20,575 nt of DNA, taken from NCBI GenBank assembly GCA_947461985.1, contig CANHNT010000003.1, positions 1 to 20,575 of the forward strand, in the 5' to 3' direction. Below are positions 1 through 8,500 of this stretch, piece after piece. Every line of letters starts with the position of its first letter. Within the stretch, counting starts at the first letter, position 1. This DNA comes from Bacteroidota bacterium (GTDB taxonomy: Bacteria; Bacteroidota; Bacteroidia; Chitinophagales; Chitinophagaceae). Made by a program: the position numbers and the translations under genes. Below the pieces are notes generated by a model. It worked only from the letters and a program-made list of their open reading frames with translations, did not search any database and was not told where the DNA came from.

Positions 1-1
1 A

Positions 2-1138
2 TATAAAAATTTCTACCATGAATTATATCCAATGCAATTTGAAGATCCATTATTTCATATTCATTTGAATGTAGATTATCCGTTTAATTTAACTGGAATT
101 TTATATTTTCCTAAATTATCGAACGACTTGCAATTGCAAAAAGATAAAATTCAATTATATCAAAATCAAGTGTTTGTAACTGATAGTGTTGAAGGCATAG
201 TACCTGAATTTTTAACCATGTTAAAAGGGGTCATTGATTCTCCAGATATTCCGTTAAATGTATCTCGTTCGTATTTGCAGGCAGACGGAAATGTGAAGAA
301 AATTTCTAATCACATCATCAAAAAAGTATCAGATAAATTAAAATCATTGTTTACAGAAAATCGTGCAGACTATGAAGAAAAATGGAACGATATAAAAGTG
401 GTATTAGAGTATGGAATGCTTTCTGAACCTAAGTTCTACGAAAAAGGAGGTGAGTTTTTCTTATATCCAACGGTTGATAATACCTATTTCACGTTAGCAG
501 AATTAAAAGAAAAAATTGTTATCAATCAAACAGATAAAGACAATAAATTAGTGGTTTTATATGCTGCTAATAAAGATGCACAACATGCCTACATTCAAGC
601 TGCAAAAGACAAAGGTTATGAAGTGTTGTTGTTAGATTCTCCAATCGTTTCACACCTTATCCAAAAGTTAGAAAGTGAGAATGAAGGATTGACATTCGTT
701 CGGGTTGATTCGGATCATGTTGATAATTTAATTAAGAAAAACGAGGACAAAATTTCTGTATTAAACGACGAAGAAAAAGATAAATTAAAAGGCATTATAG
801 AAACGTATATTCAAAAAGAAAAGTTCACGGTGCAATTGCAAGCAATGGATAGCAATCAATTGCCAATCATGATTACACAGCCTGAATTTATGCGTCGTAT
901 GAAAGAAATGAGTGCATCGGGTGGTGGTATGTTTGGAATGGGTAAAATGCCTGAAATTTATAACTTAGTAGTGAATACCAACCACGAATTAGCGAATCAA
1001 ATTTTGAATAACTCGGACACCGCTGTACAAGAAAAATTAGTGAAACAAGCGGTAGATTTAGCAAAACTATCTCAAAATTTATTGCAAGGTGAAGAGCTAA
1101 CTGCATTTGTAAAACGCAGTTTTGAATTGATGAATTAA
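2..1138 (+). CDS. htpG: Molecular chaperone HtpG (Hsp90), 3' part only
   Basis: This is the bacterial Hsp90 chaperone, a cytosolic ATP-driven homodimer that helps client proteins fold. The reading frame is open from base 2 (YKNFYHELYP...), so the gene enters from the left and the ATG at 32 is an internal methionine. About 378 residues remain, covering the middle and C-terminal dimerisation domains. The N-terminal GHKL ATPase domain lies outside the window. The segment around HLNVDYPFNLTGILYFPK is the highly conserved Hsp90 middle-domain signature. A Gly/Met-rich stretch (SASGGGMFGMGKMPE, near codons 300-315) interrupts the C-terminal domain; I recall similar inserts in Bacteroidota HtpG. The gene ends in a TAA followed 22 bases later by a strong terminator, so it is the last gene of its transcript. 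Confidence 0.96.
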   Translation, partial: YKNFYHELYPMQFEDPLFHIHLNVDYPFNLTGILYFPKLSNDLQLQKDKIQLYQNQVFVTDSVEGIVPEFLTMLKGVIDSPDIPLNVSRSYLQADGNVKKISNHIIKKVSDKLKSLFTENRADYEEKWNDIKVVLEYGMLSEPKFYEKGGEFFLYPTVDNTYFTLAELKEKIVINQTDKDNKLVVLYAANKDAQHAYIQAAKDKGYEVLLLDSPIVSHLIQKLESENEGLTFVRVDSDHVDNLIKKNEDKISVLNDEEKDKLKGIIETYIQKEKFTVQLQAMDSNQLPIMITQPEFMRRMKEMSASGGGMFGMGKMPEIYNLVVNTNHELANQILNNSDTAVQEKLVKQAVDLAKLSQNLLQGEELTAFVKRSFELMN

Positions 1139-1160
1139 TTCAATAAAATTTAAATAATAG

Positions 1161-1188
1161 AAAAGAGAACTTCGGTTCTCTTTTTTTA
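1161..1188 (+). terminator. Rho-independent terminator of htpG
   Basis: A perfect 10-bp stem (AAAAGAGAAC / GTTCTCTTTT) closes a TTCG tetraloop at 1171-1174 and runs into a T tract. It begins 22 bases after the htpG stop codon. Confidence 0.9.
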
Positions 1189-1316
1189 TTTTTTGAAACC
1201 AGCTTTTGTAACATCGTGCATCGAATTTGCGCCTGTTCCGTTATTCGGAATCGCACACTTCAACGACACGTACTTTTTTCAACAATAATAAATACGATTA
1301 ATACAAAACATCTTTT
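1189..1316. other. Intergenic stretch between htpG terminator and SRP RNA promoter
   Basis: The gap from htpG to the PIN gene is 331 bases, and its right half is the SRP RNA gene. In this left half I see no convincing gene. There is a short imperfect inverted repeat (TTCCG / CGGAA) near 1238-1252. A 27-codon minus-strand frame (GTG at 1267-1269, stop at 1186-1188) is too short to call. Confidence 0.4.
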
Positions 1317-1347
1317 TTTGGAAATTAACAATATTCAATTACATTTG
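1317..1347 (+). promoter_or_regulatory. Bacteroidota-type promoter of the SRP RNA gene
   Basis: The -33 element TTTG (1317-1320), a 19-base spacer and the -7 element TACATTTG (1340-1347) match the Bacteroidota consensus TTTG/N19-21/TAnnTTTG. The expected start lies about five bases downstream, which coincides with the first paired base of the RNA at 1352. It therefore serves as an internal ruler for the other promoters in this window. Confidence 0.85.
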
Positions 1348-1351
1348 CACC

Positions 1352-1444
1352 GGCAAGTCTTATACGACCAGCTCCTGCTAATCCTCCAGGGTGGGAACGC
1401 AGCAAAGGTACGTGGTTGTAGCGGTGCGATATAAGTAACTTGCC
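1352..1444 (+). ncRNA. ffs: Signal recognition particle RNA, small bacterial type (4.5S-like)
   Basis: This is the RNA scaffold of the signal recognition particle. It binds Ffh and, with FtsY, delivers membrane and secreted proteins to the translocon. The ends pair perfectly: GGCAAGT (1352-1358) with ACTTGCC (1438-1444). The next helix, CTTATA (1359-1364) with TATAAG (1430-1435), continues the hairpin. The apical part carries the conserved internal-loop and tetraloop region recognised by the Ffh M domain (CCAGGGTGGGAACGCAGCA at about 1386-1404; GGAA tetraloop). At about 93 nt it matches the short SRP RNA class without an Alu domain. A T/C-rich stretch follows directly. The plus-strand open frame that overlaps it is incidental. 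Confidence 0.93.
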
Positions 1445-1469
1445 ATTTTTTTCCCCTTTTATTTAATTA

Positions 1470-1904
1470 TTATAAGTTTTTAATCATCATTTTTTCAAAT
1501 TGAGATTTGGTAATGATTTTTAATTTTTTAAACTTATTTTCCAACGAGCTTTTTTGTGATAAAATATGTTTGTCACCACTAGTAACAAATCCACTGTTAG
1601 TTTGTAATGCTAACGCAATTATATAATTATCGGCATTGTCGTTAGGAATATAATTTTTTATTGGATAATTAAGTTTTGTATAAATGCTAATTGCTTTAAT
1701 AGATTTAATGGTATTGGTAATATTTACTTTATAAGGCTTTAGGTGCTCATAATTAAAAACACGAATCAACTCAATAAATAATTCATCACATGAATAAATA
1801 ATAATATTGTTATTTTTGATAATATTAAATAAGTCATTTTGTTTTTAGTTGATGAAATAACTTATGTAAATATTTGTGTCTAAAACAAATTTATTTACCC
1901 TCAT
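1470..1904 (-). pseudogene. PIN-domain toxin (VapC-like), interrupted by one in-frame stop
   Basis: From the ATG at 1902-1904 the frame reads MRVNKFVLDTNIYISYFIN, a typical PIN-domain start, and then meets TAA at codon 20 (bases 1845-1847). The same frame continues without a shift (KQNDLFNIIKNNNIIIYSCDE...) for another 124 codons to a normal stop. PIN proteins are metal-dependent ribonucleases, usually the toxin of a toxin-antitoxin pair. The acidic residues expected in the active site are still there: D9, E41/E45, D92 (DNYIIALAL) and D111 (SGDKHIL). One substitution turning an AAA, CAA or GAA codon into TAA would explain the break. The start overlaps the antitoxin gene by 14 bases. A restart at TTG codon 46 would give 99 residues lacking D9, so it should be inactive. 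A sequencing error cannot be excluded. Confidence 0.85.
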
Positions 1905-2112
1905 TTTGTTTTCTTGATTTATGTTTTATAGCATCTACTTGAGCCATAGTAAGTGGTTTCAAGTTATCTACACGAATATATTTTTTATTTTCATGCAGAA
2001 GTTTTGCAGCATTCATTTGAGCTAAAAACATTAATTGTTCCTCTTTCGTCAATTTTTCTGCTATTTCAACTATTTGCTCAATCGTATTGTTTTCTGTAAA
2101 TACAAGTGTCAT
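1891..2112 (-). CDS. Predicted antitoxin of a PIN toxin-antitoxin pair
   Basis: A 73-residue protein starting MTLVFTENNTIEQIVEIAEKL. It lies directly upstream of the PIN gene, and the last 14 bases overlap the toxin start (ATGAGGGTAAATAA holds the toxin ATG and the antitoxin stop). This overlap is typical of translationally coupled toxin-antitoxin pairs. The protein looks largely helical, with a basic tail (IKHKSRKQNEGK). I recall short proteins of this kind beside PIN genes in Bacteroidota, but see no clear AbrB, RHH or HTH signature, so the antitoxin role rests mainly on position. If the toxin is dead, this gene may be a relic or may still neutralise a related toxin elsewhere. Confidence 0.7.
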   Translation of the reverse strand: MTLVFTENNTIEQIVEIAEKLTKEEQLMFLAQMNAAKLLHENKKYIRVDNLKPLTMAQVDAIKHKSRKQNEGK

Positions 2113-2132
2113 TTTTAAAAATTCTGTTATAA

Positions 2133-2165
2133 CAAAGATAAACCTTATCTTTTATTTGCGCCAAA
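2133..2165 (-). promoter_or_regulatory. Promoter of the toxin-antitoxin operon
   Basis: Read on the minus strand, TTTG (2162-2165), a 21-base spacer and TATCTTTG (2133-2140) match the Bacteroidota promoter consensus. The predicted start near 2128 gives a leader of about 16 nt before the antitoxin ATG. Confidence 0.7.
2134..2152. promoter_or_regulatory. Inverted repeat over the toxin-antitoxin promoter, possible operator
   Basis: AAAGATAA (2134-2141), ACC, TTATCTTT (2145-2152) is a perfect 8-bp inverted repeat. It covers the -7 box and part of the spacer of the minus-strand promoter, where an autoregulating antitoxin or toxin-antitoxin complex would be expected to bind. The function is inferred from position only. 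Confidence 0.45.
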
Positions 2166-2189
2166 CTAAAAAAATAAATTGAATTGCAA

Positions 2190-2197
2190 TACCTTTG
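2190..2197 (+). promoter_or_regulatory. -7 box of the transaldolase promoter
   Basis: TACCTTTG matches TAnnTTTG fully and would start transcription near 2202, 17 bases before the ATG. I see no TTTG at the usual -33 spacing; the nearest one, at 2155-2158, is 31 bases upstream. Confidence 0.5.
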
Positions 2198-2218
2198 CAT
2201 TCATTAAAACATATTTTC

Positions 2219-2872
2219 ATGAAATTTTTTATCGATACAGCTAATTTAGCTCAAATCAAAGAAGCCAATGACCTTGGTATTTTAGACGGTGTAACTACCA
2301 ACCCTTCATTAATGGCTAAAGAAGGCATTCAAGGAACTGAAGCCGTTTTAAAACATTATAAAGACATTTGCGACATTGTAAAAATGCCCGTTAGTGCCGA
2401 AGTAATTTCTACAGACTTTGAAGGAATGATTGAAGAGGGCAAAAAATTAGCTGCCTTAGATCCTCATATTGTCGTAAAAGTGCCAATGATTAAAGAAGGG
2501 ATTAAAGCAATTAAATGGTTTACTGACAATGGAATTAAAACCAATTGCACATTGGTTTTTAGTGCTGGCCAGGCAATATTGGCGGCTAAAGCAGGTGCTA
2601 CTTATGTCTCTCCATTTATTGGTCGTATTGACGATGGTAATTGGGATGGAGTTGAATTGATTGAACAAATTTCTCATATTTATAACACACAAGGTTTCAA
2701 AACACTCATTTTAGCAGCTTCTATTCGTACTTCATTGCACATTGTAAAGTGTGCCGAAGCAGGTGCTGATGTGTGTACTTGTCCGTTGTCAAGCATATTA
2801 GGATTATTAAAACACCCGTTGACAGATATCGGTTTAGCACAATTTTTAGAAGATGCTAAAAAGTTTGCCTAA
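2219..2872 (+). CDS. tal: Transaldolase, small (TalC/FSA-like) type
   Basis: A 217-residue enzyme of the short transaldolase class, which moves a dihydroxyacetone unit between sugar phosphates in the non-oxidative pentose phosphate pathway. MKFFIDTANL and DGVTTNPSLMAKEG are hallmark segments, and the Schiff-base lysine is K87 in VVKVP. Other conserved segments are NCTLVFSAGQA, SPFIGRIDD and AASIRTSLHI. I start it at ATG 2219: the protein then begins exactly like its family, while the upstream TTG in the same frame overlaps the -7 box. Fructose-6-phosphate aldolase is the close alternative activity and cannot be excluded from motifs alone. The gene has its own promoter and terminator, so it is monocistronic. 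Confidence 0.94.
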   Translation: MKFFIDTANLAQIKEANDLGILDGVTTNPSLMAKEGIQGTEAVLKHYKDICDIVKMPVSAEVISTDFEGMIEEGKKLAALDPHIVVKVPMIKEGIKAIKWFTDNGIKTNCTLVFSAGQAILAAKAGATYVSPFIGRIDDGNWDGVELIEQISHIYNTQGFKTLILAASIRTSLHIVKCAEAGADVCTCPLSSILGLLKHPLTDIGLAQFLEDAKKFA

Positions 2873-2901
2873 AGCCTTCCTGATTTAACGTAAAGAATAA
2901 T

Positions 2902-2936
2902 AAAAAACGCAAAGAATTTTTTCTTTGCGTTTTTTT
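2902..2936 (+). terminator. Terminator between tal and the DUF5686 gene, probably bidirectional
   Basis: A 15-bp stem (AAAAAACGCAAAGAA, 2902-2916; complement at 2921-2935) closes a TTTT loop. It has a T run on the plus strand and the mirror-image T run on the minus strand. It lies between two convergent genes and can serve both. Confidence 0.88.
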
Positions 2937-2988
2937 ATTGACTAAAATGAATATCAAAAAAATAGAAAAATAAGTACCAATATTTTAC

Positions 2989-5583
2989 CTAAAATGAAAA
3001 TTTCATACTTCCGAAAATGCCAAAACGCCTAATTTGAGAATCGTTGGTTGGAGTTCTGTAAGGCAATATTCTCCAAACGAAATCAATGCGAAGTACTTTT
3101 AAAATATTTTCTACTCCGGTGCCAACCTCTAAATAAGGACTTTTAGAAAGCGTTTGAAAAGCATACCCTTTGTTTAAATTTATTAATTGATTGGATTTGC
3201 TTAAACCTCCATAAACTGTTTTTGCATTCCAAAAGCACCTAATTTTCATTTTTTCAACGTAAGGAATATATTTAAAAAATAAGCTCCCCATGTTGTGTTC
3301 CAAAATAATTCCTGCATATTTATCGCTGATATATTCATATCGATACATCATATTAAAAGCGCGATTATTATAATAATAAAATTCATTGCCAGGATGTACT
3401 TCTAAAATAGAGTAGGGCACATTGCCCATAATTCGTCCAGCAAAAATATTGTAATAAAGAGATCCAAAATGCTTTAAAGCTTGATTGTCAGATATTGACA
3501 ATCGTATTTTTTGATAACGATATTGACCTCCAAGCATACTTTTTATTCCGATGCCTCCATATAATTTTATTAATGGATATTGTGTACCTAAACTTGTTCT
3601 GTAATAGTTTCCTTCAACAAATTCTTCTTTAAAAGCAAATCTAAGATCTAAGCCAATTTCAGATGTTTGAATAGAGTTACTATTAGCTTCTTTAATTTGC
3701 GATAATATTTCTGTTGAAGGTAGAGGAGAATAAGGGGTAAATGTTTTTCTTTCAAACGATAGTAAATGGCTAAAACCGCTGTAGTAACTATTAAAAAATT
3801 CGATGCGTTGTTTATCTACAAATGCTAATTTCCAAGGTATATTTTTCTTTCTTCCAATGGATGAAAAAATATTGTCTATCGATCTTGTTTCGTCGTATGG
3901 ATTGGTATTGTTTTCTAAATCATGTTTCACTTCTGCAAATACATACATTCTTGGTTTTCGTTTTAAAATCCACAATGCACTTCCATAATATTTAAACCGA
4001 TCATCTTTAGTGCCATAAGCAACATAACCTTTTAAATAAATATTTTTAAATAATTTAGGCGTTGTGCCAATTGAAAATCTAAATCTTGGTCCTTCCACAG
4101 TATTATTGCTGTACGAATAATAAAATGAACCTAACTCTATCGGTCCAAATTCTTTAATTCCTGAGGTCAAAAAATAAACACCATTATAATATTTTTTATA
4201 GATAGGCAAATTTTGAATCGTGTCTATCATTTTATAAATGGCTTTTTCATTTTTAGACAATGAGTCGTGCCGAACTTCATTCCAATAATTCTCATTTCTG
4301 TTTAAAGCGTCTTTATCAATTTTAGTATCATCTTTATTTTCTTTACTGTTCACAACATCTTCGATACTTTTGCTATTAACAACTATGTTTTTATATGTAG
4401 TGGTTTTTCTTCCTAAAAAACCAGCAATTTTGTCGCCCTGTGGAGGTAAAAAATCTACGAAATATTTATCTTTTGTGAGAAACCAAAGGGTATCTTCAAA
4501 GTTGGTAAACTCTTGCAACATGGTGACTTTATTTACCCAATTAATATTTTGTTCTTTCGTCACAATCATATTAATTTTTTGAATAGCATAATCCGTATCA
4601 TGTATCCAGCAGTCACCATTAAATGTATGTTCACCATTTCTTTTTGGAGTAAACGCTACATGATAACAGGTTTTGTTGTTTATAATTTGGGTATCTACAA
4701 TTTCGTATCTATAAAATAATGGAGCATCATTTGCAATAGGACTTATGAAATTGATATTAAAAATAGAAATGGCATTTTCATACACATTGATGTTTTGATA
4801 CATTGAACCTAACATTTTAGAAACACTTTCATTTTTGTAACCCGAAATTCGAGAACCTTTAATAAATTCTTTTGTTTTTTTAGGTTTTTTTTGATAATAA
4901 AAATCTGAAATAGTTTCTGTTAAAAATAAGGGCAAAAAAGGTTTTTCTTCACTTGATGAGTCAATGAAATTTTGTACAAAATTGAAATTTTTCAATATGC
5001 CATTTTCTTTAAATGACTTTTTAGGTATTTTATTAATATCAATTTCTAGTTTGTTATAAACTTCGTAACTATAATTAGTTGCTTTATCATAATTATTCAA
5101 ATATTTATTTTTAATAACTTTTTTTATTAAAGTTAATCCAGGGTTTTTATCATATTTAAATACAAAATTTTTCATTTGAATAGAAGATCTTTCCATTTCA
5201 ATTTGATAAAAAGATTTTTCTTTAGACGGGTCTAATAACACATATTTTTTACCATACCCAATGCTTGAAACAATCATGGTATCCAAATTTCCTTCATTTG
5301 AAATAAATGTAAATTTCCCATCAATATTAGCTCTTGTTCCTTTATTTGAATGCGAAAAAGAAATGGTTGCAAAAGAAAGTGGTTCAGAAGTGGTGAAGTC
5401 TTTTATAATGCCTTCTATAATTATTTTTTTCTGCGTCGAATGAACAGTATCACTTGCCGGTATTGATTTTAAAGTATCAATTTTAGAAACGATTGAATCA
5501 GTTTTTATAATAGAAGTGTCTACAATTTGAGAAAATACAATAGCAGGAAATAGTAGGAATAAAAGGAGTAGGTTTTTTTTCAT
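2989..5583 (-). CDS. DUF5686 family outer-membrane protein with carboxypeptidase-regulatory-like domain
   Basis: An 864-residue protein with a signal peptide (residues 1-18, MKKNLLLLFLLFPAIVFS). A carboxypeptidase-regulatory-like beta-sandwich follows at about 54-135 (IIEGIIKDFTTSEPLSFATI...GTRANIDGKFTF), as found at the N-terminus of many Bacteroidota TonB-linked outer-membrane proteins. The remainder resembles DUF5686: a long mixed region, then a C-terminal half rich in alternating aromatic strands that ends in phenylalanine (FGSMKFSF), as outer-membrane barrels do. There is no TonB plug domain, so it is not a SusC-type transporter. Its biochemical role is unknown to me. It starts five bases after the stop of the upstream propeller-barrel gene, so the two are almost certainly co-transcribed. 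Confidence 0.85.
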   Translation of the reverse strand: MKKNLLLLFLLFPAIVFSQIVDTSIIKTDSIVSKIDTLKSIPASDTVHSTQKKIIIEGIIKDFTTSEPLSFATISFSHSNKGTRANIDGKFTFISNEGNLDTMIVSSIGYGKKYVLLDPSKEKSFYQIEMERSSIQMKNFVFKYDKNPGLTLIKKVIKNKYLNNYDKATNYSYEVYNKLEIDINKIPKKSFKENGILKNFNFVQNFIDSSSEEKPFLPLFLTETISDFYYQKKPKKTKEFIKGSRISGYKNESVSKMLGSMYQNINVYENAISIFNINFISPIANDAPLFYRYEIVDTQIINNKTCYHVAFTPKRNGEHTFNGDCWIHDTDYAIQKINMIVTKEQNINWVNKVTMLQEFTNFEDTLWFLTKDKYFVDFLPPQGDKIAGFLGRKTTTYKNIVVNSKSIEDVVNSKENKDDTKIDKDALNRNENYWNEVRHDSLSKNEKAIYKMIDTIQNLPIYKKYYNGVYFLTSGIKEFGPIELGSFYYSYSNNTVEGPRFRFSIGTTPKLFKNIYLKGYVAYGTKDDRFKYYGSALWILKRKPRMYVFAEVKHDLENNTNPYDETRSIDNIFSSIGRKKNIPWKLAFVDKQRIEFFNSYYSGFSHLLSFERKTFTPYSPLPSTEILSQIKEANSNSIQTSEIGLDLRFAFKEEFVEGNYYRTSLGTQYPLIKLYGGIGIKSMLGGQYRYQKIRLSISDNQALKHFGSLYYNIFAGRIMGNVPYSILEVHPGNEFYYYNNRAFNMMYRYEYISDKYAGIILEHNMGSLFFKYIPYVEKMKIRCFWNAKTVYGGLSKSNQLINLNKGYAFQTLSKSPYLEVGTGVENILKVLRIDFVWRILPYRTPTNDSQIRRFGIFGSMKFSF

Positions 5584-5588
5584 GTTTT

Positions 5589-8500
5589 TTAAAAATCAGT
5601 AGCTAATGAAAAATGTAACATCGGTTTTTTGCCACCATTTACTCTCCAAGCAAAGTCGGTTCGTATAAAGTATCCCAGTATTTTTGATCTTATTCCTGTG
5701 CCATAACCTAAAGCAAAAGAATTGTCTATGTATACCAGTACTCCCTTATCGGCACTTCCATAAATTGATTGGCTCAATACATTTTTAGCAGTTGGATAAA
5801 AGCCTTTCCAAGCAGTACCAAAATCTGCAAATAAAATACATTGTAAATTTCTAACAAAACCCGACTTAATGTTTTTCTTAAAAAATGTATTGTAAATGGG
5901 GAGTCTAAATTCTTCATTAAAAATTAAATAACTGCTGCCATTTAAAAAACCATCTTGATAACCTCTCAAATTAGTAGACTTGGCTTGAAAAGCATAATTT
6001 TCTGAAAAGTCAACTGCTGTATTCGCTTCTTGTTTCGGGCTTAAATCATTATCAATGCCACCTAATTTATAAATAACTTTTGCATTGCCAATGCTGTGGG
6101 CTCCCACTAATCGATGAGCAAAAATAATGTTTTTATAAATGGTTGAATATTTTCTAGCATCATATCCAATATTAAAAAAACTTTTTTTATCGTCTGTTAG
6201 TTTTTGCTGAAATTCAGCAAAAAATTTATATCGACTTCCTTTGCGAATATTAATTAATGCAGGCATGGAGTTGTCGTAAATAAATTCAACACGATTAATT
6301 GTCCAAAGTTGTTTTATAACGGGTTTTTCTAAACTAACCTTTTCGAGCGACAGTGTTTCTTTTCTATCATATCTAATTCCAGAGTAAAAATGAATACTTT
6401 TTAAGATGCTGAAAGGGTAGGTTATTTTAGCTTGTAAAAATTCTAATTTGTTTTTTAAAACAAAATTAGGTTCTATCCTTGTGATGTCTTCTTGAATACT
6501 TTGTTCTCCGTGATGATAATATAATAATTCCCAATCCGTTCTTCTTCTGTAATTATTAAATTTAAAAAAGTAATCTTTTGAGTTTAAGTTGACTCCTAAT
6601 CTTGCACCGCCTGTAAGTTTATAATCTTCTAAAATGTCAGTTAGGGTAGAAGTTAAAAAGCCCGATAAGGATGGGTTTTGATATCCCTGATTGGTTGCTC
6701 CAAAAACCTGATATCGAGTAAAAAGCAAGGTGTTGTCTAAGGTAGTTTGTAAAAAATCAGGTGTAAATGTTGTTTTGTATTTATAGGTTTTTAACTTGTT
6801 TACAGCTTCTGTATATACTTCATATCGTTTCCCTGTATTGTTTTTTTGTTTTTTACTTTCTGTAAAAATAGCATTCAACATTGTTGAAGAGCTGTCGTTA
6901 TCAAAAGGAGTTTCATATTCCGAAAAAAGAACTTCATTCAATTTTAAATCCTCTTTTTGTAGGGTATCTTCTTTTCCTAAATTTTGAAAATTAATGTTTT
7001 CTTTCTCTCTTTTTGAAAAGTCGCTGCTGTAAATGATGTATTCATTGTTTGCTTTACTTAATTCAATTACACTTGCCGAATTTTGAATGTACTCTTGCTT
7101 TAAGGTATTGTAATGCAGGGGTGCATTTTGTATGACATCAAACGTGTCATATTTATCACTTCTCTTTTGTGATTTTATGGTTTTTCTGACCAATGTGTTT
7201 CCTTCGTTGGTTAAATAACTGATCTCTTCTGTTCCCCATTGCATCGGAAATTTTATTTCAGTTTCGGTGTTGCTTAATTGGATTAAATTATTGCCTTTTG
7301 AAGGCTGATATAAAAACAAATTAAATTGGTCATTAAACGCATCACTTTTTGCATTCTCACCAATATAGGTTGATGTTCTGTTGGATAAAAATAAGATTCC
7401 AGAATAATTCATATTGTTAACTACCACTGGATTTTTGTCGTCAAATAAATCATTGGTAATATTTTCAATTCGGTTATTGCTTAAGGATAATTTAAATAAA
7501 TCGCTAGCCCCTTTTTTTATACCCGTAATGGCGACCGAGTTGTCATCATTCATAAAACACATTCCCGTTATTCTATCTATTTTAGAACGAGTAATAATTT
7601 TATTTTGCATTTTTCGTTCACCTGTAGTGTAAATTCTTATGTTGAGCTGATTTTTTTTCATGTATAAAATAGCTACCTTTCTTCCACTTGGACTCCAGCT
7701 GATTAATGGATAATCGGGGTCGGCTAATTCTTGCATGGCTCTAACGCCTCCATCTATAATTGTATTTGTTTTTTGATATTTTACATTATATAATTTAATT
7801 GAATATTGGCCATCTTTTTTTTCTACATAAGCAATATCTTTTCCTGATGGTGAAACTGCAATGTTCGAATATGTCGCTTCTTTTTTAAGTTTAATAGTTG
7901 CCAATACGGTTCGAATAGAATCGTTGCTTGATAAATTTTCAGTTGCATTAGTTTCATAAAAAGACTTCCATTCAGACGATATTTCTTTATACGGTTTTTT
8001 AAAAACAATTTGTAATGAACTTTGGATGCTTTTTCGATATCTTGTTAGATAAAGTAAATTAGAAATTTGATTTTCACCATATTGTAACGCAATAAATCGC
8101 CAAAAAGAATGACCAATTAATGTGGCATTTAAGTTGGCAATGCCATCAATATCAGCTTTCGGTTTTTGATGAATTAAATTGGAAACTTCTGCTTGCATTT
8201 CGGGCGTCCATTCGTTGGCGATATAGGATACATAGCCCAAAGTATACCATTCGGAAAGGTTCATTTTTATGGCATTCTTCACAATTTCTTTGATGTTGTC
8301 GCCAAAAAGCATATTGTCCTTAATTACACTCGAAATGCCTTTGATAATTTGCTGTTTTAAATGATTGTGATCTCCATCAAAATAAACAGGAATATTTTCA
8401 CCAATAATTTCTATTTTGCCACTGTTGGCATCATTTATATTTTCGTTTTTTCTACCAATATTGGTTTGTCTGTAATCACTAAAAGAATTATAAATAATAA

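Noticed and set aside
32..34. ATG taken as the start of htpG
   Set aside because: The frame is open upstream to base 2 and reads conserved Hsp90 residues, so this is an internal Met of a truncated gene.
1216..1434. 72-codon plus-strand open frame
   Set aside because: It runs through most of the SRP RNA gene, and its translation resembles no protein family.
1470..1769. 99-residue intact protein starting at TTG 1767-1769
   Set aside because: It is the downstream part of a PIN domain in the same frame as the upstream ATG segment, separated by one stop codon; called as a pseudogene instead.
2195..2218. TTG start for transaldolase with eight extra residues
   Set aside because: It overlaps the -7 box, and the family begins at MKFFIDTAN, matching ATG 2219.
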